Shown here: positions 12,695 to 24,951 of the stretch, piece by piece
How positions within the stretch are numbered: position 1 is the first letter of the stretch
Layout of the letters: each line of letters begins with the position of its first letter
Program-made: the position numbers and the translations under genes
Source: Vespula vulgaris
Lineage: Eukaryota; Arthropoda; Insecta; Hymenoptera; Vespidae
NCBI RefSeq assembly: GCF_905475345.1
Contig: NC_066587.1
Location: forward strand, 16,622,058 to 16,686,057
Length of the DNA stretch: 64,000 bases
Reading direction: 5' to 3'
The notes under the pieces: model-generated
Databases searched by the model: none
Told to the model about the DNA's origin: nothing
The model's input: only the letters and a program-made list of their open reading frames with translations

Positions 12695-13633
12695 AGAAAG
12701 AAAGAAAGAAAAAAAAGAAAAGAAAGAGAAAAAAACAATCATTCGTTTGCAACTTCAAATACAATAATCTTAGTATTTTTCTAATTGATATCAACTCAAT
12801 AATATTAGCGAAATATTCTATCACTTATCCGTCTTTTATTCGCTTATTTATACTTATAAATGATAGATTTTTGTTTCGTTAATTTTTGAATCAATTAACG
12901 ATTAAGATCAATTAATATGTACGAGATAACAACGAGATTGGATTTCGACGTGCATTCAAAAATTCGCGGGTATATTTGAAATCTTTGCTTTCTCTCCCTC
13001 TCTCTCTCTCTCTATCTATCTATCTTTATCTATCTATCTTTCTGTAGTTGGTACTATAATATATTATACTAGCTTAATGGCTTTGTAATATAGTTGTATA
13101 TCATTCTAAATTATTACTTGTTATACAAGAATATTATAATATTTGTAGTATTTTAATTATTATATGAATTGTGTTAACAATATTCTCGTATATCGATTGA
13201 AGATAAATGATGAAACAAAACCAAAAAAAAAAAAAAGAAAAGAAAAAGAAGAAGAAAAGAGAAACTATGTATGAAGATTCCTGGATTATTACTTTTTCTT
13301 TTTTTTTTTTATATTTGATAAATATCGGTTGTTAATTCGAACTTTATTTATATGGCAATTGTCAATATTTTCCTTTTCACTTTCAGAATTAGAGTTTCAA
13401 TGATGTATTATACAAGTAATAGGTATGTTCCGAGAATTACTGTTATGAGATAATTGAAATCGAGTCACGTATACATGTGTCTCATTATGTGATACTTATC
13501 TGAAAAATGTTTATGTTGTATGGATAGAATGGAATGCATAATTATAAATAGATAATGAATGCATAATACAAATACACGTAACAAACTGTTATTAAAGGAA
13601 AAATATTAAGACTTTGCATATACATACATACTT

Positions 13634-13664
<31 letters not shown>

Positions 13665-13737
13665 TACACGCACACACATACACATAATTGTAATTTTCAA
13701 TGTTCGAAAATATATTTTCACTTTTCTTAGGCTTTTC

Positions 13738-13743
13738 AATAAA
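13738..13743 (+). terminator. Poly(A) signal AATAAA, sHSP transcript
   Basis: Canonical AATAAA about 1.04 kb after the stop codon. It is the first one upstream of the opposing gene's signals. Confidence 0.5.
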
Positions 13744-13791
13744 TATAATATTGTCACGTATAAAATATAAATATTCTCCTCTTCGACTCTT

Positions 13792-13801
13792 TTTATTTAT
13801 T
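13792..13801 (-). terminator. Poly(A) signals AATAAA, TULIP-like gene transcript
   Basis: Two overlapping AATAAA hexamers read on the minus strand, about 0.52 kb past the stop codon at 14321. Confidence 0.45.
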
Positions 13802-14320
13802 ATTCATTTTCCAGAAAAATTCTATTACTATTTCTAGAACGATCGAAACGCACATTATAAATATCTTGAAAATGTTAATTTTTATTGACAATTAACATCA
13901 CATACCAAATTTGATTTTCTTCTTACGTAACTACGTTTCTCGTATAATTTATCTACAAGCAGAGTATGTTACATCACATCCTCGGATAATTCGTTACTTG
14001 AATCACACTTGGATGTTTTATTTTAATCATTTCCGTACCTGTTACATAGGTTTACATTATGTACTGACTGCATAGACTTGTATGTACTGCAGTACATAGA
14101 GAGTAATTGTCTGGCAAAAAGCCACGCCTGATTAGAAAAACAGAATTTATATTAATCTCAAAATGTAGGCATCATATATGTTATGTATCTTTTTTTTTTT
14201 TTCTTATGAAGCTCAAAGTTTCTTTCAAACAAAATATATATGTATATATTTATTTCTTTCCCTCTCTCTCTTTCTCTCTCTCTGTCTGTGTTTTTCTCAG
14301 TTTGTATTTACGTTTGATAT

Positions 14321-16144
14321 TTACGAAGGTCCTCGTTCCTCTTCGCTTTCAGAGAACGGAGTTAGATCATCTGGAACTTGTGAAGGTACAGGATCTTCTA
14401 AGATAATTTCATCGGGTGGAGATAATCCTTGCATCAGTCTGGCTTGTTCTTCTATTTCCGGTATTTTTTCATTAATAAGCTTTTCGACGTCTATTTTATT
14501 CAATTCTTCTTGTATTCTTTTCTTGAGAGGTCCCTCGATCGCATCCATTATTTGATACCTATATATAAAAAATTCATAAAGTATTTATTAAATATATAAA
14601 TTATTAAAAAGTATCATTTATATTTTACCCACGAGAAAATTGATATTTTATATTACTTATATACGACAAACAAATTATAACATCTTTAGTAGGATTTATT
14701 ATTTAGATTTTAGAATGATCAATAATCGATTAATACCTTAAAAGATTTGGTATTATATTGATGCTCGCTTCCATAACATAATCAAGAGTACCGGCACCAT
14801 GTATTCGCGCTTGTATGTTACCCAATTCCAAATCGAGTTCTTCCAAAGTTGGTCGTTTACGTGTATCAAGTGGTTGGCTTAAATTCAGTTGAACTCTGAA
14901 ATATTGAACGGTGAAGGACACTGTACCTGCTCTCGACAGGACGCCACCAATTACGCTTACTTCCCAATGCGTTCTTCCCTCGATCTCTTGTGTTCCAACA
15001 TCCAAAACCGCATATACCTTTGACAACGAAAGAAAAATCATTAATTTTCAATTTCCCGTTAAAATTTGTATATTTCTATAATAATAGATAAACTTACGGT
15101 CCCATTTTCCATGGTAAGCGTGATGTTACCCATACGATAGAAACTTGCCAATCCGGTGATCCAAGTGTGCGATGACGTCACGGTAAAAATACCAACGCTT
15201 TGACTATAATCCTTTACCTTAAATGGATCGTAACCCATTTGTGAAACTTGTCTACGACCCTCGGCTACTGCCATGTCGAACGGTGATATCGAATTTGGGA
15301 AATACTGTGGTAACTGAGATATCTGCTTGTTCACCTCCCCTCTAAATTTATTTTCCCACAATTAACATTTTTTTCATTCAAATTTATCTCGAGATTTTAG
15401 ATCCATATTTACCTCATATTAGTATTAACTTCCTTCAAAATAAATGGTTTAATACTGTCGAATATAAAAGCGCCTACAGAATTGATAACACCTTGAAAAA
15501 CGGATCCCAAAAAGCCAAGATTCTTGAAGTCCATATCGATGTTTTCGAAAGTTAAATCCATGTCGATGTTTTGTGCTTGTAATTTACCATCAACTCCAAC
15601 TTCTAATCTTGCAACACCTTCGACATTTACTCCTGTTAATATTACAGTAAAATTGCCAGCTGATCTTGAAAGCCAGGATGCAAGAGTATACAATCCACGA
15701 ATGTCGAGTCTCGTAATACTCAATGCGGCTGAAACCTTAAGGGGAAAAAATATATATATATATATATATATGTATGTACATATATTATATAAGATGTAAT
15801 ATTTTATTTATTACTTTTTTTTTTATTATTATAAATAAAATGAACGAAATACTTAATTTCTTTTAATCATACCTGCATCAATGCCAATTCAGATTTGATA
15901 TGTTCAATACGAAATTTGGATAATCCATAAACGTTGATTTGTTTGAAATTCATGGTATACATGGAAAAAGAATGTTTCATATCCGGCACTGGCATGGGAT
16001 CGGGTATTGGAGCACCGGGTAATCCAACTGGATCATATTGCTGATAATGTTTCAAGATCGCACGAATATGATCTCCAAGACGTTTTTCACCAGCGGCGAT
16101 TTGTTTCGCTTCTTTGGCTAAAATTTTCGTAGATTTTTAGTTCA

Positions 16145-16200
<56 letters not shown>

Positions 16201-16385
16201 CAAGGAAGAAAAAAAATCTTATAAATTACGAAATCGTACAATTAAAAAAGAAATGACAAAAAAAAAAATACGGTACATCAAGAAAAAACCAAAAACGAAA
16301 ACTTACCATCAACTTTGGAATCCTCGGCGTGGCAAATCAAAGAACAATAAGATACGAGGAAAAAATATTTGTAAAGAGCTCGCAT
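14321..16385 (-). CDS. Secreted protein with two TULIP-like (takeout / mite group-7 allergen-like) halves
   Basis: Six exons (16385-16307, 16117-15873, 15735-15413, 15341-15098, 15017-14737, 14558-14321) join in frame to 469 residues. Residues 1-20 are a clear signal peptide (MRALYKYFFLVSYCSLICHA). The body appears to hold two similar lipid-binding halves, about 35-225 and 230-435. Each has alternating hydrophobic beta-strands and ends in an amphipathic helix with a basic segment (ILKEVNTNMRGEVNKQI near 205-221 and PLKKRIQEELNKID near 400-414). The last 35 residues are acidic. The pattern resembles arthropod TULIP-superfamily proteins (takeout, JHBP, mite allergen group 7) that carry hydrophobic ligands in extracellular fluid. 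The ligand is unknown. The family call rests on pattern recognition only. The length is about twice a single-domain takeout protein, which fits a tandem arrangement. Confidence 0.7.
16147..16192. repeat. (TA)n microsatellite in intron 1 of the TULIP-like gene
   Basis: Pure TA dinucleotide run just upstream of the exon-2 acceptor of the minus-strand gene. Confidence 0.9.
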
Positions 16386-16401
16386 GTTTGAGATTACGAG
16401 A

Positions 16402-16435
<34 letters not shown>

Positions 16436-16749
16436 CGGAAAAAGAAAATTATATGAAAATTTTATAATAAATTGAATTTATTATCTATCGAACCGAATAT
16501 TTTCAATACGCGTTCTCATGCGAGTAACATCCTCTGTTTATCCGTTTCGAAATATTTTTAAGACTATGATCAGCACCATGGCTTGTTTGCTGGTCGACGA
16601 ACACACATATGACTGTGGTACATACGTCGTCAGTGATTTTCAGTCTAACGATATCTCGCAGGTCATTGAAGGGGCGAGGGTCAACCGCTTTATCTGGGAT
16701 CTGGGCCCCCTGTCCTCCCTTCTTCTTTTAGCATTTCCTTTTCAGAGCT

Positions 16750-16770
16750 TACTACTACTACTACTACTAT

Positions 16771-16807
<37 letters not shown>

Positions 16808-16835
16808 GTTGCTGCTGCTATTACTACTACCACTT
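16750..16835. repeat. (ACT)n trinucleotide array
   Basis: Near-continuous ACT/TGC-type triplets, read as poly-Leu on plus and poly-Ser on minus. There is no gene context around it. Confidence 0.85.
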
Positions 16836-17602
16836 ACCATATCATTGAGTTTATACGTTAATAATGTCATTAATGCATATATGTATCTTATATATATATA
16901 TATCTTTATATGTATTGCACTCCTTACATGTATGGAGTGCAAGTTAATCTGCTTGCCTAATCCTCATATAGACACACAAATACATTATCATCAATCCTGA
17001 AAGTGCATCGACATTCCGTCTATTAAAGAAATGAAATAAAAAGGGACATCGAATATTTAGCGATAAACTTTTGTACGATAAGTAATATAATCTTATATTT
17101 CGCGGTATGTTACCAATAAATTTATGCGCATATATATATATATATTTATATATATATCTTTTTTTATATATATAAAAATTTATATTTTTATATGCATGTA
17201 TGTATATAATTTTATAGTCAATTTCCGGTTTCATTTAGCAATATGTTAATAAAGAGTAATAGAGCAATTAATTACGAAGAGGAAAGGTAGTTAATTATAA
17301 TAAATTTAATCTGGGTGATACTAATACAATTTTTTTTCTTTTTATATATATTATATATATATTATCTATGTTTCTTCTATATCTTATTCATCTTAATGAA
17401 TATTATTATTCGTTATTATGTTAATTTTTTTCTTAATAAATATACTTCAGAAAGGAAAAAGAAATAATAGGTCATTATTGATCTATATTACGAAAAGTAT
17501 CTAAGATTTTTAATTATTATCTCGTGGTTATTATTTTTTTAAAGACAAGCAAATAACTATATTACAGATTATATTATATTTGTGTAAAACGTAGATATTA
17601 AT

Positions 17603-17605
<3 letters not shown>

Positions 17606-17643
<38 letters not shown>
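17606..17643. repeat. (GA)n microsatellite
   Basis: Uninterrupted GA dinucleotide run in intergenic DNA. Confidence 0.9.
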
Positions 17644-17647
<4 letters not shown>

Positions 17648-17813
17648 GAGAATCAATTTGCAGCTAATGCATATGACTTTAATCGTGTTTTAATGAATAT
17701 ATTTTACAGTACTTGTTGCAAATGTATTCAACATAAAGCTCAATATTATTTGAATTTAAACACACATGTTGCACCATCAAAATAAAATAAGGCATATGTT
17801 GTGATCTTAGAAG

Positions 17814-17989
17814 CAAAAACAATAGGCTGTCGATTACCTATGTATATTCTTAGAGAGTAGTATATATATATATATACTACTATGTGTAAATATATATAGT
17901 AGTATATATATATTATATATATATATAGATATATATGTATATAATTTATATTATATCATTTAAATATATCAGGCAGCCTATTGTTTTTG
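17814..17989. mobile_element. Small inverted-repeat element with TA-rich core
   Basis: CAAAAACAATAGGCTG at 17814-17829 has a perfect 16-base inverted copy at 17974-17989. The 144 bases between are almost entirely TA-rich and self-complementary (AGTAGTATATA and its complement recur). This could be a miniature inverted-repeat element or a large cruciform-forming palindrome. No coding sequence lies inside. Confidence 0.55.
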
Positions 17990-18053
17990 TTTATTTTATA
18001 AAATTTAACATGGGAGAGATGATTTGAACACAAACCTGAAATATCTGTTATTA

Positions 18054-18087
<34 letters not shown>

Positions 18088-19300
18088 TGTGTATGTATAT
18101 ATAAATATATATATATATATACACATATATACACACACATATATATATCCTTACATTTATATTTTTACTCTATATTAAAAAATTTATTATTTAAAGGCCT
18201 GTTTAGTGGATACCAGTGAATAAGCCTGCACACATTCAAAATAGAAGGTCTTTTCAATGTCCTAGCAAGGATATTTTATAATTTATGGAATATAATGAAA
18301 CATCTTATATGTTGCATCTTATGTTGTCTTGCTGCTTTACATATTATTTCATTTACATTTATACGATAGATCATCATTTAACAGGCATATGTTTATATGT
18401 ACCAAACGTACTAATATTCTTTAAAACCGAAAACGAAGTGTGTCGAGAGCAACTAAATATTTGGCATTCTATATATATATATATTTTTTTATTTTTTCTT
18501 TTTTTCATACAAAACTTGAGTGTTGAGACATAATAAAAAAAAAGAAAAAAAAAGAAAGAATCGATTTGAAAGAAAAAATATATTTTAAACCTATATATTA
18601 TAAATATTACATATATATATATATATATTAGTTATCTAAGTAAAGAGAGAGAGAGTGAGAGAGAAAGAGAAAGATAGAGAAAGAGAGAGAGAGTATATAT
18701 GGAATGCAACTATACCGTGAGAGATAAACTTTTTACATTTGCAGTTGCATATCCTTAAAGTTTAATGTGCCTGCATACATTTATCACACGTACATTGTAC
18801 TATCAATATCTCCAACGAAATTCTTTTGTCTTTCTTTGCTTATATCTTATAATACAATTCTTTGCTTTTACACACTTTGCGTGACAAACACTAACATCCA
18901 GGTACTATGTGTCACGAGGTACTTTGAAAGACATATCCATGGAAAAAAAAGAAAAAAAAAAAGAAAAAAAAAAGAAAAAAAAGAAGAAACTAGTGGTAAA
19001 GAGAATCTCCAGGAGATTGATTACGATATTTCGGAGAGAAATATTGGCAGAATTAAATTCACACTTCTAATATTATTGATTATGTGCAAGCAATATAAAT
19101 CAATAAAGCCTCCACAAAGCAGGCCATAAACGTGCATTTCATGTACTGTAGCTGTGAAGTACATATATCACTGTAATAGTAACTTTTACAATAAATAGCA
19201 CAATAATATTAATTTTTTTTCTTATTAAACGTTGGTTCTTTACTAAATGTGTGCCGTACACATTGGGCCATAGTATCTGATTTAGCAAATTAAGTAAGCG

Positions 19301-22127
19301 TTATCGTTTGTTGAGTATATTAGATAAGATTCTAAGCTTTGATTGTAATTCTGGCATTGGTGGTAAAGCTTCTTCCATTAAATTTCGTAATCTACATAAG
19401 TCTGGTAATTTTTCACACGATTCGATATTCAATAATTCTGTAAAGAATGGTTCCCAAGCGGCCTTCTTTGCATACCTGTGTATATAACGAATAACAAATA
19501 TTTGAGATTTATTTACAAATGTTAGTATTCGCAATTACGATATTAGTTCTGGATTAATGATCTTACCTTGGCAACTTTGAATTTATAAACCAATGATCGC
19601 CAACGTTTGATACTCTCATGTAATTACCAAATAATAAACAATGGCTTGTAGCCGCCAAACAATATAAATCTGTCTGATACGTCCAAGGCCGTCCAGTTTG
19701 CATTTCAATGCACGTAAATTCTTCGGTTTTTATGATATGAGTAAATGTTGTTTTTTTTGGTAATAAACTCATATCTATACTGCATCCAAAATCAATCAAC
19801 TGTATTGTTGGCCTAACATCCTCTGTTGGTCTACAAAAAAAGAAAAAAAAATCAAAATCGAATTGTAATTTATATTATTTTTAATTATTAAGGAATAATC
19901 ATTATAAGAAATACTTACAATCGCATAAATAAGAAATTATCTGGCTTTATATCTCCATGTATAATTTGGCATTTATGTAAATGTTCAACAATTTGAAGCA
20001 TTTCGATAGTAAAGAAAATAGCAAGTGGTTCTATTAATGGTTTACCAGTAGACATTTTAACTTGATTAGTTACTGCTAATAATGTTCCAAATTTGGAAAA
20101 TTCTGAAACTAGTACACTGCCATTATTTGCTATATAAGCTATTGAAACATCCATAAATCCTCGAAGCTGTAATCAATGATAATTGAAGTGTAGATGATTA
20201 AACGATAATTAAAATAATTTATTAAAAATAAATAACGTCTAATATGTCCATACCATATGTGGATTTTTAAGGCGGGTTTTTATTTCCCTAACAATGTAAT
20301 ATTCCCAAACCCATGCAGGCTTTTGGGTCTTTAAAGCAACAGTGCGACCTGTCTGCATATTTACTGCTTTAAAAACTGTTCCATACATTCCTTTCCCAAG
20401 GCACTTTTCCAAATTATACGCTTCAGGTCCTTTAAAAAAAGAGAAAAAAAAAAGTAAAAGAAATGAAAATTAGAGAAATGAAAATAGTTGTTTACAAAGC
20501 GTACATACATATTTTTTTTTTGAACTAACATTATCTAACTTATTAATAATAATGATAGTATAAATTATTTATAATCTACTAACCAAGCGTAATCATAGTA
20601 GAAGGCACAAACTTATTTAAGTTAGTATTTATTCTCATATATCCTTTTGCATGTTGTGATTGTGGAAATTTCATGTTTTTCAAAAGTCCGGCAATTAAAT
20701 TCTTATCAAAAGGATTAATATCTCCAGAAGGAAGTTGAAAGATTTCTTCTTCCACTTGTTCCATTGGTTCATGCTCTTCGCATTCCATAGTATCAGTTTT
20801 TTCCTGATTGTCTGTTTCACTACTAAGTTTAAAATTGATAGATTTTCGTAAGTCACAATTATTTTTTATTTCTGACGTTATTTGATCCACATTTCGTTGT
20901 ACCGTACGTGGACTTTGAGCATGTACAGCTTGAATTTGAGCACGCATTTTCTGTTCGTATGGTTGACTGGTCGCTAATATAGAATCGTTATGTGTTTGCT
21001 CTATATAAACGTTAAAAACAAAGATCAGTATTGTTATTTTAATAAAAATACTTTCGTTGGAAATATTTAACAATATAGTATATAACGAATGAATATATAC
21101 TAACGTAAGCCCGATTCTTTAATCAAACTCATTTCTTCTCTTGTTAACGTAAAACCTAAAGCAGCTGTTCTTGTATTGGCACTAGAGGCTGAACTACTTG
21201 AAACATATTCCCTAGTTGATTCCATTATAACACTTAATTTTTCATCCGTATTACCATTATTTACATCTGGGATTCTATTAAAAATAATACATTATTAGAT
21301 GTTAACTTTTAAATACATTTATAGTTTCATTTGTGAATCAATCATTGTAAGTATAAAAAGAAAGATCTCACGTACGTGTGATGTGGAACATTTTGGCTTG
21401 AAAATTGTGGCACATCCTTTGGTCTATGCGATAATCTAAAATGGTTAGTCATAGGAGTAGAACTACTTAATAAAGCATTGCATGCTTCGGTATAGCAGGT
21501 ATCATTTGGTCCTGATAAGGGTGCTATACCAAGGGTATCATCTGTATACAAGTTATTTTCTTCTGCTAATTTTGATGGCATGTTTTCCTCGAGTGGTCCA
21601 TTATAATCGATAACAATGGCATTTTCTTTATTTTCAGCATTTTCCAAATATTTCAAGTCTCTACGATTCATTCCTGGTGATTTGATATATGGTAATTCAG
21701 GAGGCATCCTATAAGGTTTATTTGCCTCTACATTAGGTTCACTGTATGATGGATAATGTAATGGTTTTTGAGGTTCTGAATTTTGTTGTAGAAGAGCTGG
21801 TTCCAACGAGGACGGATATTGTTGATATCCTATATCATTTGGTAACATATTGCCAAAGGAAGGATGTTGCATTTGTTGCATATGATGGTGCGAGTGGTGT
21901 GGCTGATGCGGTAAATGTTGACTTTGTGGTGAATGATGATGTACATGTGAATGATGTTGAAGTTGTGAATGCGATTGAAGATGTTGAGACTGTGAAAGGG
22001 ATTGATGATGCAACGAGTGTGCTTGTTGTTGTTGTATCAACTGATGATGCGGATGATGTGATAATTGTTGTACTTGCTGGTCATGATGCTGAAACAAAGT
22101 TTATTCTTATTTTCTCTTATATGCGTT

Positions 22128-22158
<31 letters not shown>

Positions 22159-24951
22159 ATTCACATTTATAATCATCAATACCCTTTTGTGACATACTAG
22201 ATAGTAAAAATATATTTTCTTATCGTTATTTATTGTCATCGTACCTGTATTTGGTAATGATACGTATTTTGTAATCCATGATTTCCATACGGCGTGTGTT
22301 GTGCCGGAGGCACGTAACTCTGATGAGAAGAATGAAAACTTTGATGATTTTCTTGATCTTCGTAAGGTTGTATGTTATATCCTTGATGATGTTTACTAGA
22401 CATCGCGTGCTGTGTCATTGAACTATCCATATGTATGTCAAAAGATAATTTTGTTCTAGAATCTGTCATTCGAGGTGCTATAGGATTACGAAAACGTGGT
22501 GTAGCGGGTGTAACACTTGGAGAATGCCATAAATCTTGTACCGCTGATATTGCTTCTTTTGTATTTACAGTAAGGCTTTGCCCAAGTAAATGTTCCTCAT
22601 TATCCGTTGATAAAGATGACGTATGATGCGAATGTAAATAACTTGTTTGTAATTTTCTTTGCGTATTTAATTCAGCTTCCATTCTTTGAGCTTCGATCCT
22701 TTCTGCTTCAATTCTCTCAGCTTCTATCCTTTCAGCTTCGATTCTTTGTGCCTCTATCCGTTCAGCTTCGATTCTTTCGGCCTCGATCCTCTGTGCCTCG
22801 ATTCTTTCGGCTTCGATCCTTTGCGCTTCGATTCTTTCAGCTTCGATTCTTTCTGCTTCAATTCGTTCGGCTTCTATCCTTTCAGCTTCTAATCTTTCAG
22901 CCTCTAATCTTTTCAATTCTTGTTGCTTTGCGTCGTGTCTTTGATTTTCTAATGTTAGCTTGTCAACTTCATATTGTTGTCTTTGTAATTCTTGTTGTTG
23001 TTCGATTTGGATTCTGTGTCTTTCAATTTCTAAATGTTCGATTTCTCTTCTTTGAAGCTCAAGATTGTGTTGCCTTTGTACCATTTTTTGTTGCGCAAAT
23101 TCTTGCCTATGTTGTTGCAATTCTTGCAATGTAATACTGTGATTCTGAGAATCTCTTTCCATAATTTTTTGTTGGTTTTGTAAATCAGGATTTCTTGAAC
23201 ATTTATCGTCTATATCCAAGTCAGAATACTTTTTTTGCATATCCTGATTTTGCCTACTTAAAATATTAATACGTAAGTGATCATGTTATATAATGCTAAA
23301 AAAAAAACATTGATAAATTGCACTTGTCAAATAAGAAAACCTTTTAAGAAGATAACGTTGAGCTCTAATTTCTTCCATACTTATATCCATATTATTGGCA
23401 TAAACTATTTGTTTAGGATAGTGTGGTTTAAGGATAACATTTGGATTTGGTCGATCTTGTACACATACAGGTATCATCATATGTTCAGGATATTTGCTTC
23501 CATCAAAAAACGATGTATGATTAGGAAACAACCTTATTTTCTGCATGTCATTGTCATCCACTTCATCTTCGTGAACTAAAAATAATATAATGTTTATATA
23601 AACAGTGCGTATGTATATACATGTTTAATTATAATTTGTGAATGTAATACCTTTAAAAGCAGTTTTCACAGTAGATGATAATAAATTAGATTTTTTCATT
23701 CCACTGTTCCATGGACCAGGTTTAATTGTATTTTCCTTATGCATCATATCTTCTATGGGTACATGATCCAATATACTTGCACCTTTCATTTCTCCTGACA
23801 TATCGTCCTAATATTTTTTTATCATATTATATTTAATTTTTATATGATAAATCTCGAATATAAAAATATTAAGATATTGTCTATTATTCAGCAATATGTT
23901 TTACCTGATATATCTGCACTCGAGAATTTGGTCTTGTATTCTGCATTGTTGTTACTTGAGGTATGCTACCAGGAAAATAATCACGTACACGATGTCCGGT
24001 TCGTATCGTACCAACCCTTTTACCAGCTTTAATTGCTTTCAATGAACTAAATGCTTGTCTCTGTTCAAATATTGATGCATCACCTCTATCGTCTATACGT
24101 CCAAGTGTTTTACGAGCTACTGCTAACTGAAAGTTTCTACGAGCAGTACAATTATAAGAATTAATTCCAAAAATTATTAAATTATTTGTGCTAATCAATT
24201 TCATGAAAAATATGTATATACATATCTATATAATAATAATAAGAATGCTTGTAATCCTTACTTATGTGCATAATCTAATTCATCCAGTGGTTCTGCTCGA
24301 GCTCTTAAACCTAATAAATAAATTTCATCTGCTTGTTTATAATCCTCTATTTGTTCTAATTCAAAGGCCCATGCTCTATACATATCTGCTACCATAGTTC
24401 CGATTCCGTTATTATATAAAAGTTGATACAGTTCTAAAGGATTTTTTTGCATATTTATCTACAATTAAAGCATTTAATAAATTATTCAATTTTAAAAAAT
24501 ATTTCTTGGCTGTTTAAGAAAAACGACTTACATAATTAATCCAAAGACGTATATATCTTTGATCTTGATAATACTTTGTTTCTTTCTCAAATGTGGCTAA
24601 ACATTGTTGTAATAATTTTCCAATATGCGATTCATGACCACTCTTTGGGTAACTTTGTTCGATCCAGAGTATATATTCATACCAATTTTCTAAAGGATCT
24701 TCTCCTTCATAATTTCTAATTGCATCTTCATACATTCTAAAATGAAGAATGTATCCCTTTCAATAATTCTTTAATTATTAATAAGGGAACCAACAGAATA
24801 CGAAAACATACTGCTTTTCTTGAAGAAGTAATTGTTGTGCTTCTACATCTTCCTGTGCCCTTAACGCAGTTCCCAATTGAGCAGCATTTCGTCCATAACG
24901 AAGCGGCTGAATGTTTTCCTTACAAAGAGCAATGACTGTTGCAGGATCCAT
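19301..24951 (-). CDS. BubR1: Spindle assembly checkpoint kinase BubR1 (Mad3/BUB1 family)
   Basis: Fourteen exons join in frame to 1446 residues: 24951-24812, 24736-24532, 24458-24262, 24136-23905, 23807-23651, 23575-23341, 23256-22245, 22088-21376, 21274-21105, 21000-20584, 20429-20254, 20166-19919, 19830-19567, 19475-19301. BubR1 is part of the mitotic checkpoint complex that inhibits APC/C-Cdc20 and acts at kinetochores. Visible features are KEN box 1 (CKENIQPLRYGR, 10-21), the Mad3/BUB1 TPR region (about 45-200), KEN box 2 (KENTIKPGPW, 282-291), a 16-copy RIEAE/Q array (505-584), a His/Gln-rich tract (from about 727) and a KARD-like B56-PP2A site (LSVIME, 977-982). The kinase domain runs from about 1160 to the end. 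It keeps the Gly-rich loop GKGMYG, the VALK lysine K1193, HGDIKPDN (1288-1295) and DFG (1314-1316). Vertebrate BUBR1 is a pseudokinase that lacks several of these. KEN box 1 and the KARD separate it from BUB1. Tandem AAG/TAG acceptors at exon 7 add or drop one residue. Confidence 0.95.
21840..22090 (-). other. His/Gln-rich low-complexity segment of BubR1
   Basis: The first about 80 codons of BubR1 exon 8 encode mostly His, Gln, Ser and Leu. This is a disordered linker between the N-terminal checkpoint motifs and the KARD/kinase half. Confidence 0.85.
22671..22910 (-). repeat. In-frame 15-bp minisatellite, 16 pentapeptide units in BubR1
   Basis: Sixteen 15-bp units encode R-[LIM]-E-A-[EQ] (BubR1 residues 505-584) within the large exon 7. 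Synonymous codons vary among units (ATC/ATT, GCT/GCC, GAA/GAG), so the array is not freshly expanded. The alternating basic and acidic residues predict a continuous, charged alpha-helix (single alpha-helix or coiled coil). Confidence 0.9.

Larger units (their letters stand above)
12695..14320. other. Convergent 3' UTRs of the sHSP and TULIP-like genes
   Basis: An AT-rich untranslated region containing CT/CTAT repeats (about 12990-13045) and a (CA)n run (about 13635-13680). A plus-strand AATAAA at 13738-13743 and minus-strand AATAAA signals at 13792-13801 lie about 50 bases apart. The two genes therefore end tail to tail with almost no spacer. Confidence 0.6.
16386..19300. other. Intergenic region between the TULIP-like gene and BubR1
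   Basis: Contains the upstream flank of the TULIP-like gene, with (GA)n at 16403-16433, and a GC-richer patch at about 16560-16735. It also holds an (ACT)n array, several (TA)n and (GA)n runs, an inverted-repeat element at 17814-17989 and the BubR1 3' UTR. A minus-strand ATTAAA at 18761-18766 and an AATAAA at 18488-18493 are candidate BubR1 poly(A) signals. The Leu-rich plus-strand open frame at 16518-17000 is mostly the translated ACT repeat. Confidence 0.5.

Noticed and set aside
16518..17000. Plus-strand open frame with a long poly-Leu run
   Set aside because: Mostly the translated (ACT)n array; the flanking residues resemble nothing.
21746..22192. Plus-strand Val/Asp-rich open frame of 148 codons
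   Set aside because: Antisense of the BubR1 His/Gln-rich exon.
22435..23134. Plus-strand open frames of 175, 68 and 63 codons
   Set aside because: Exact antisense of BubR1 exon 7. The pattern is the mirror of the 15-bp coding repeat.
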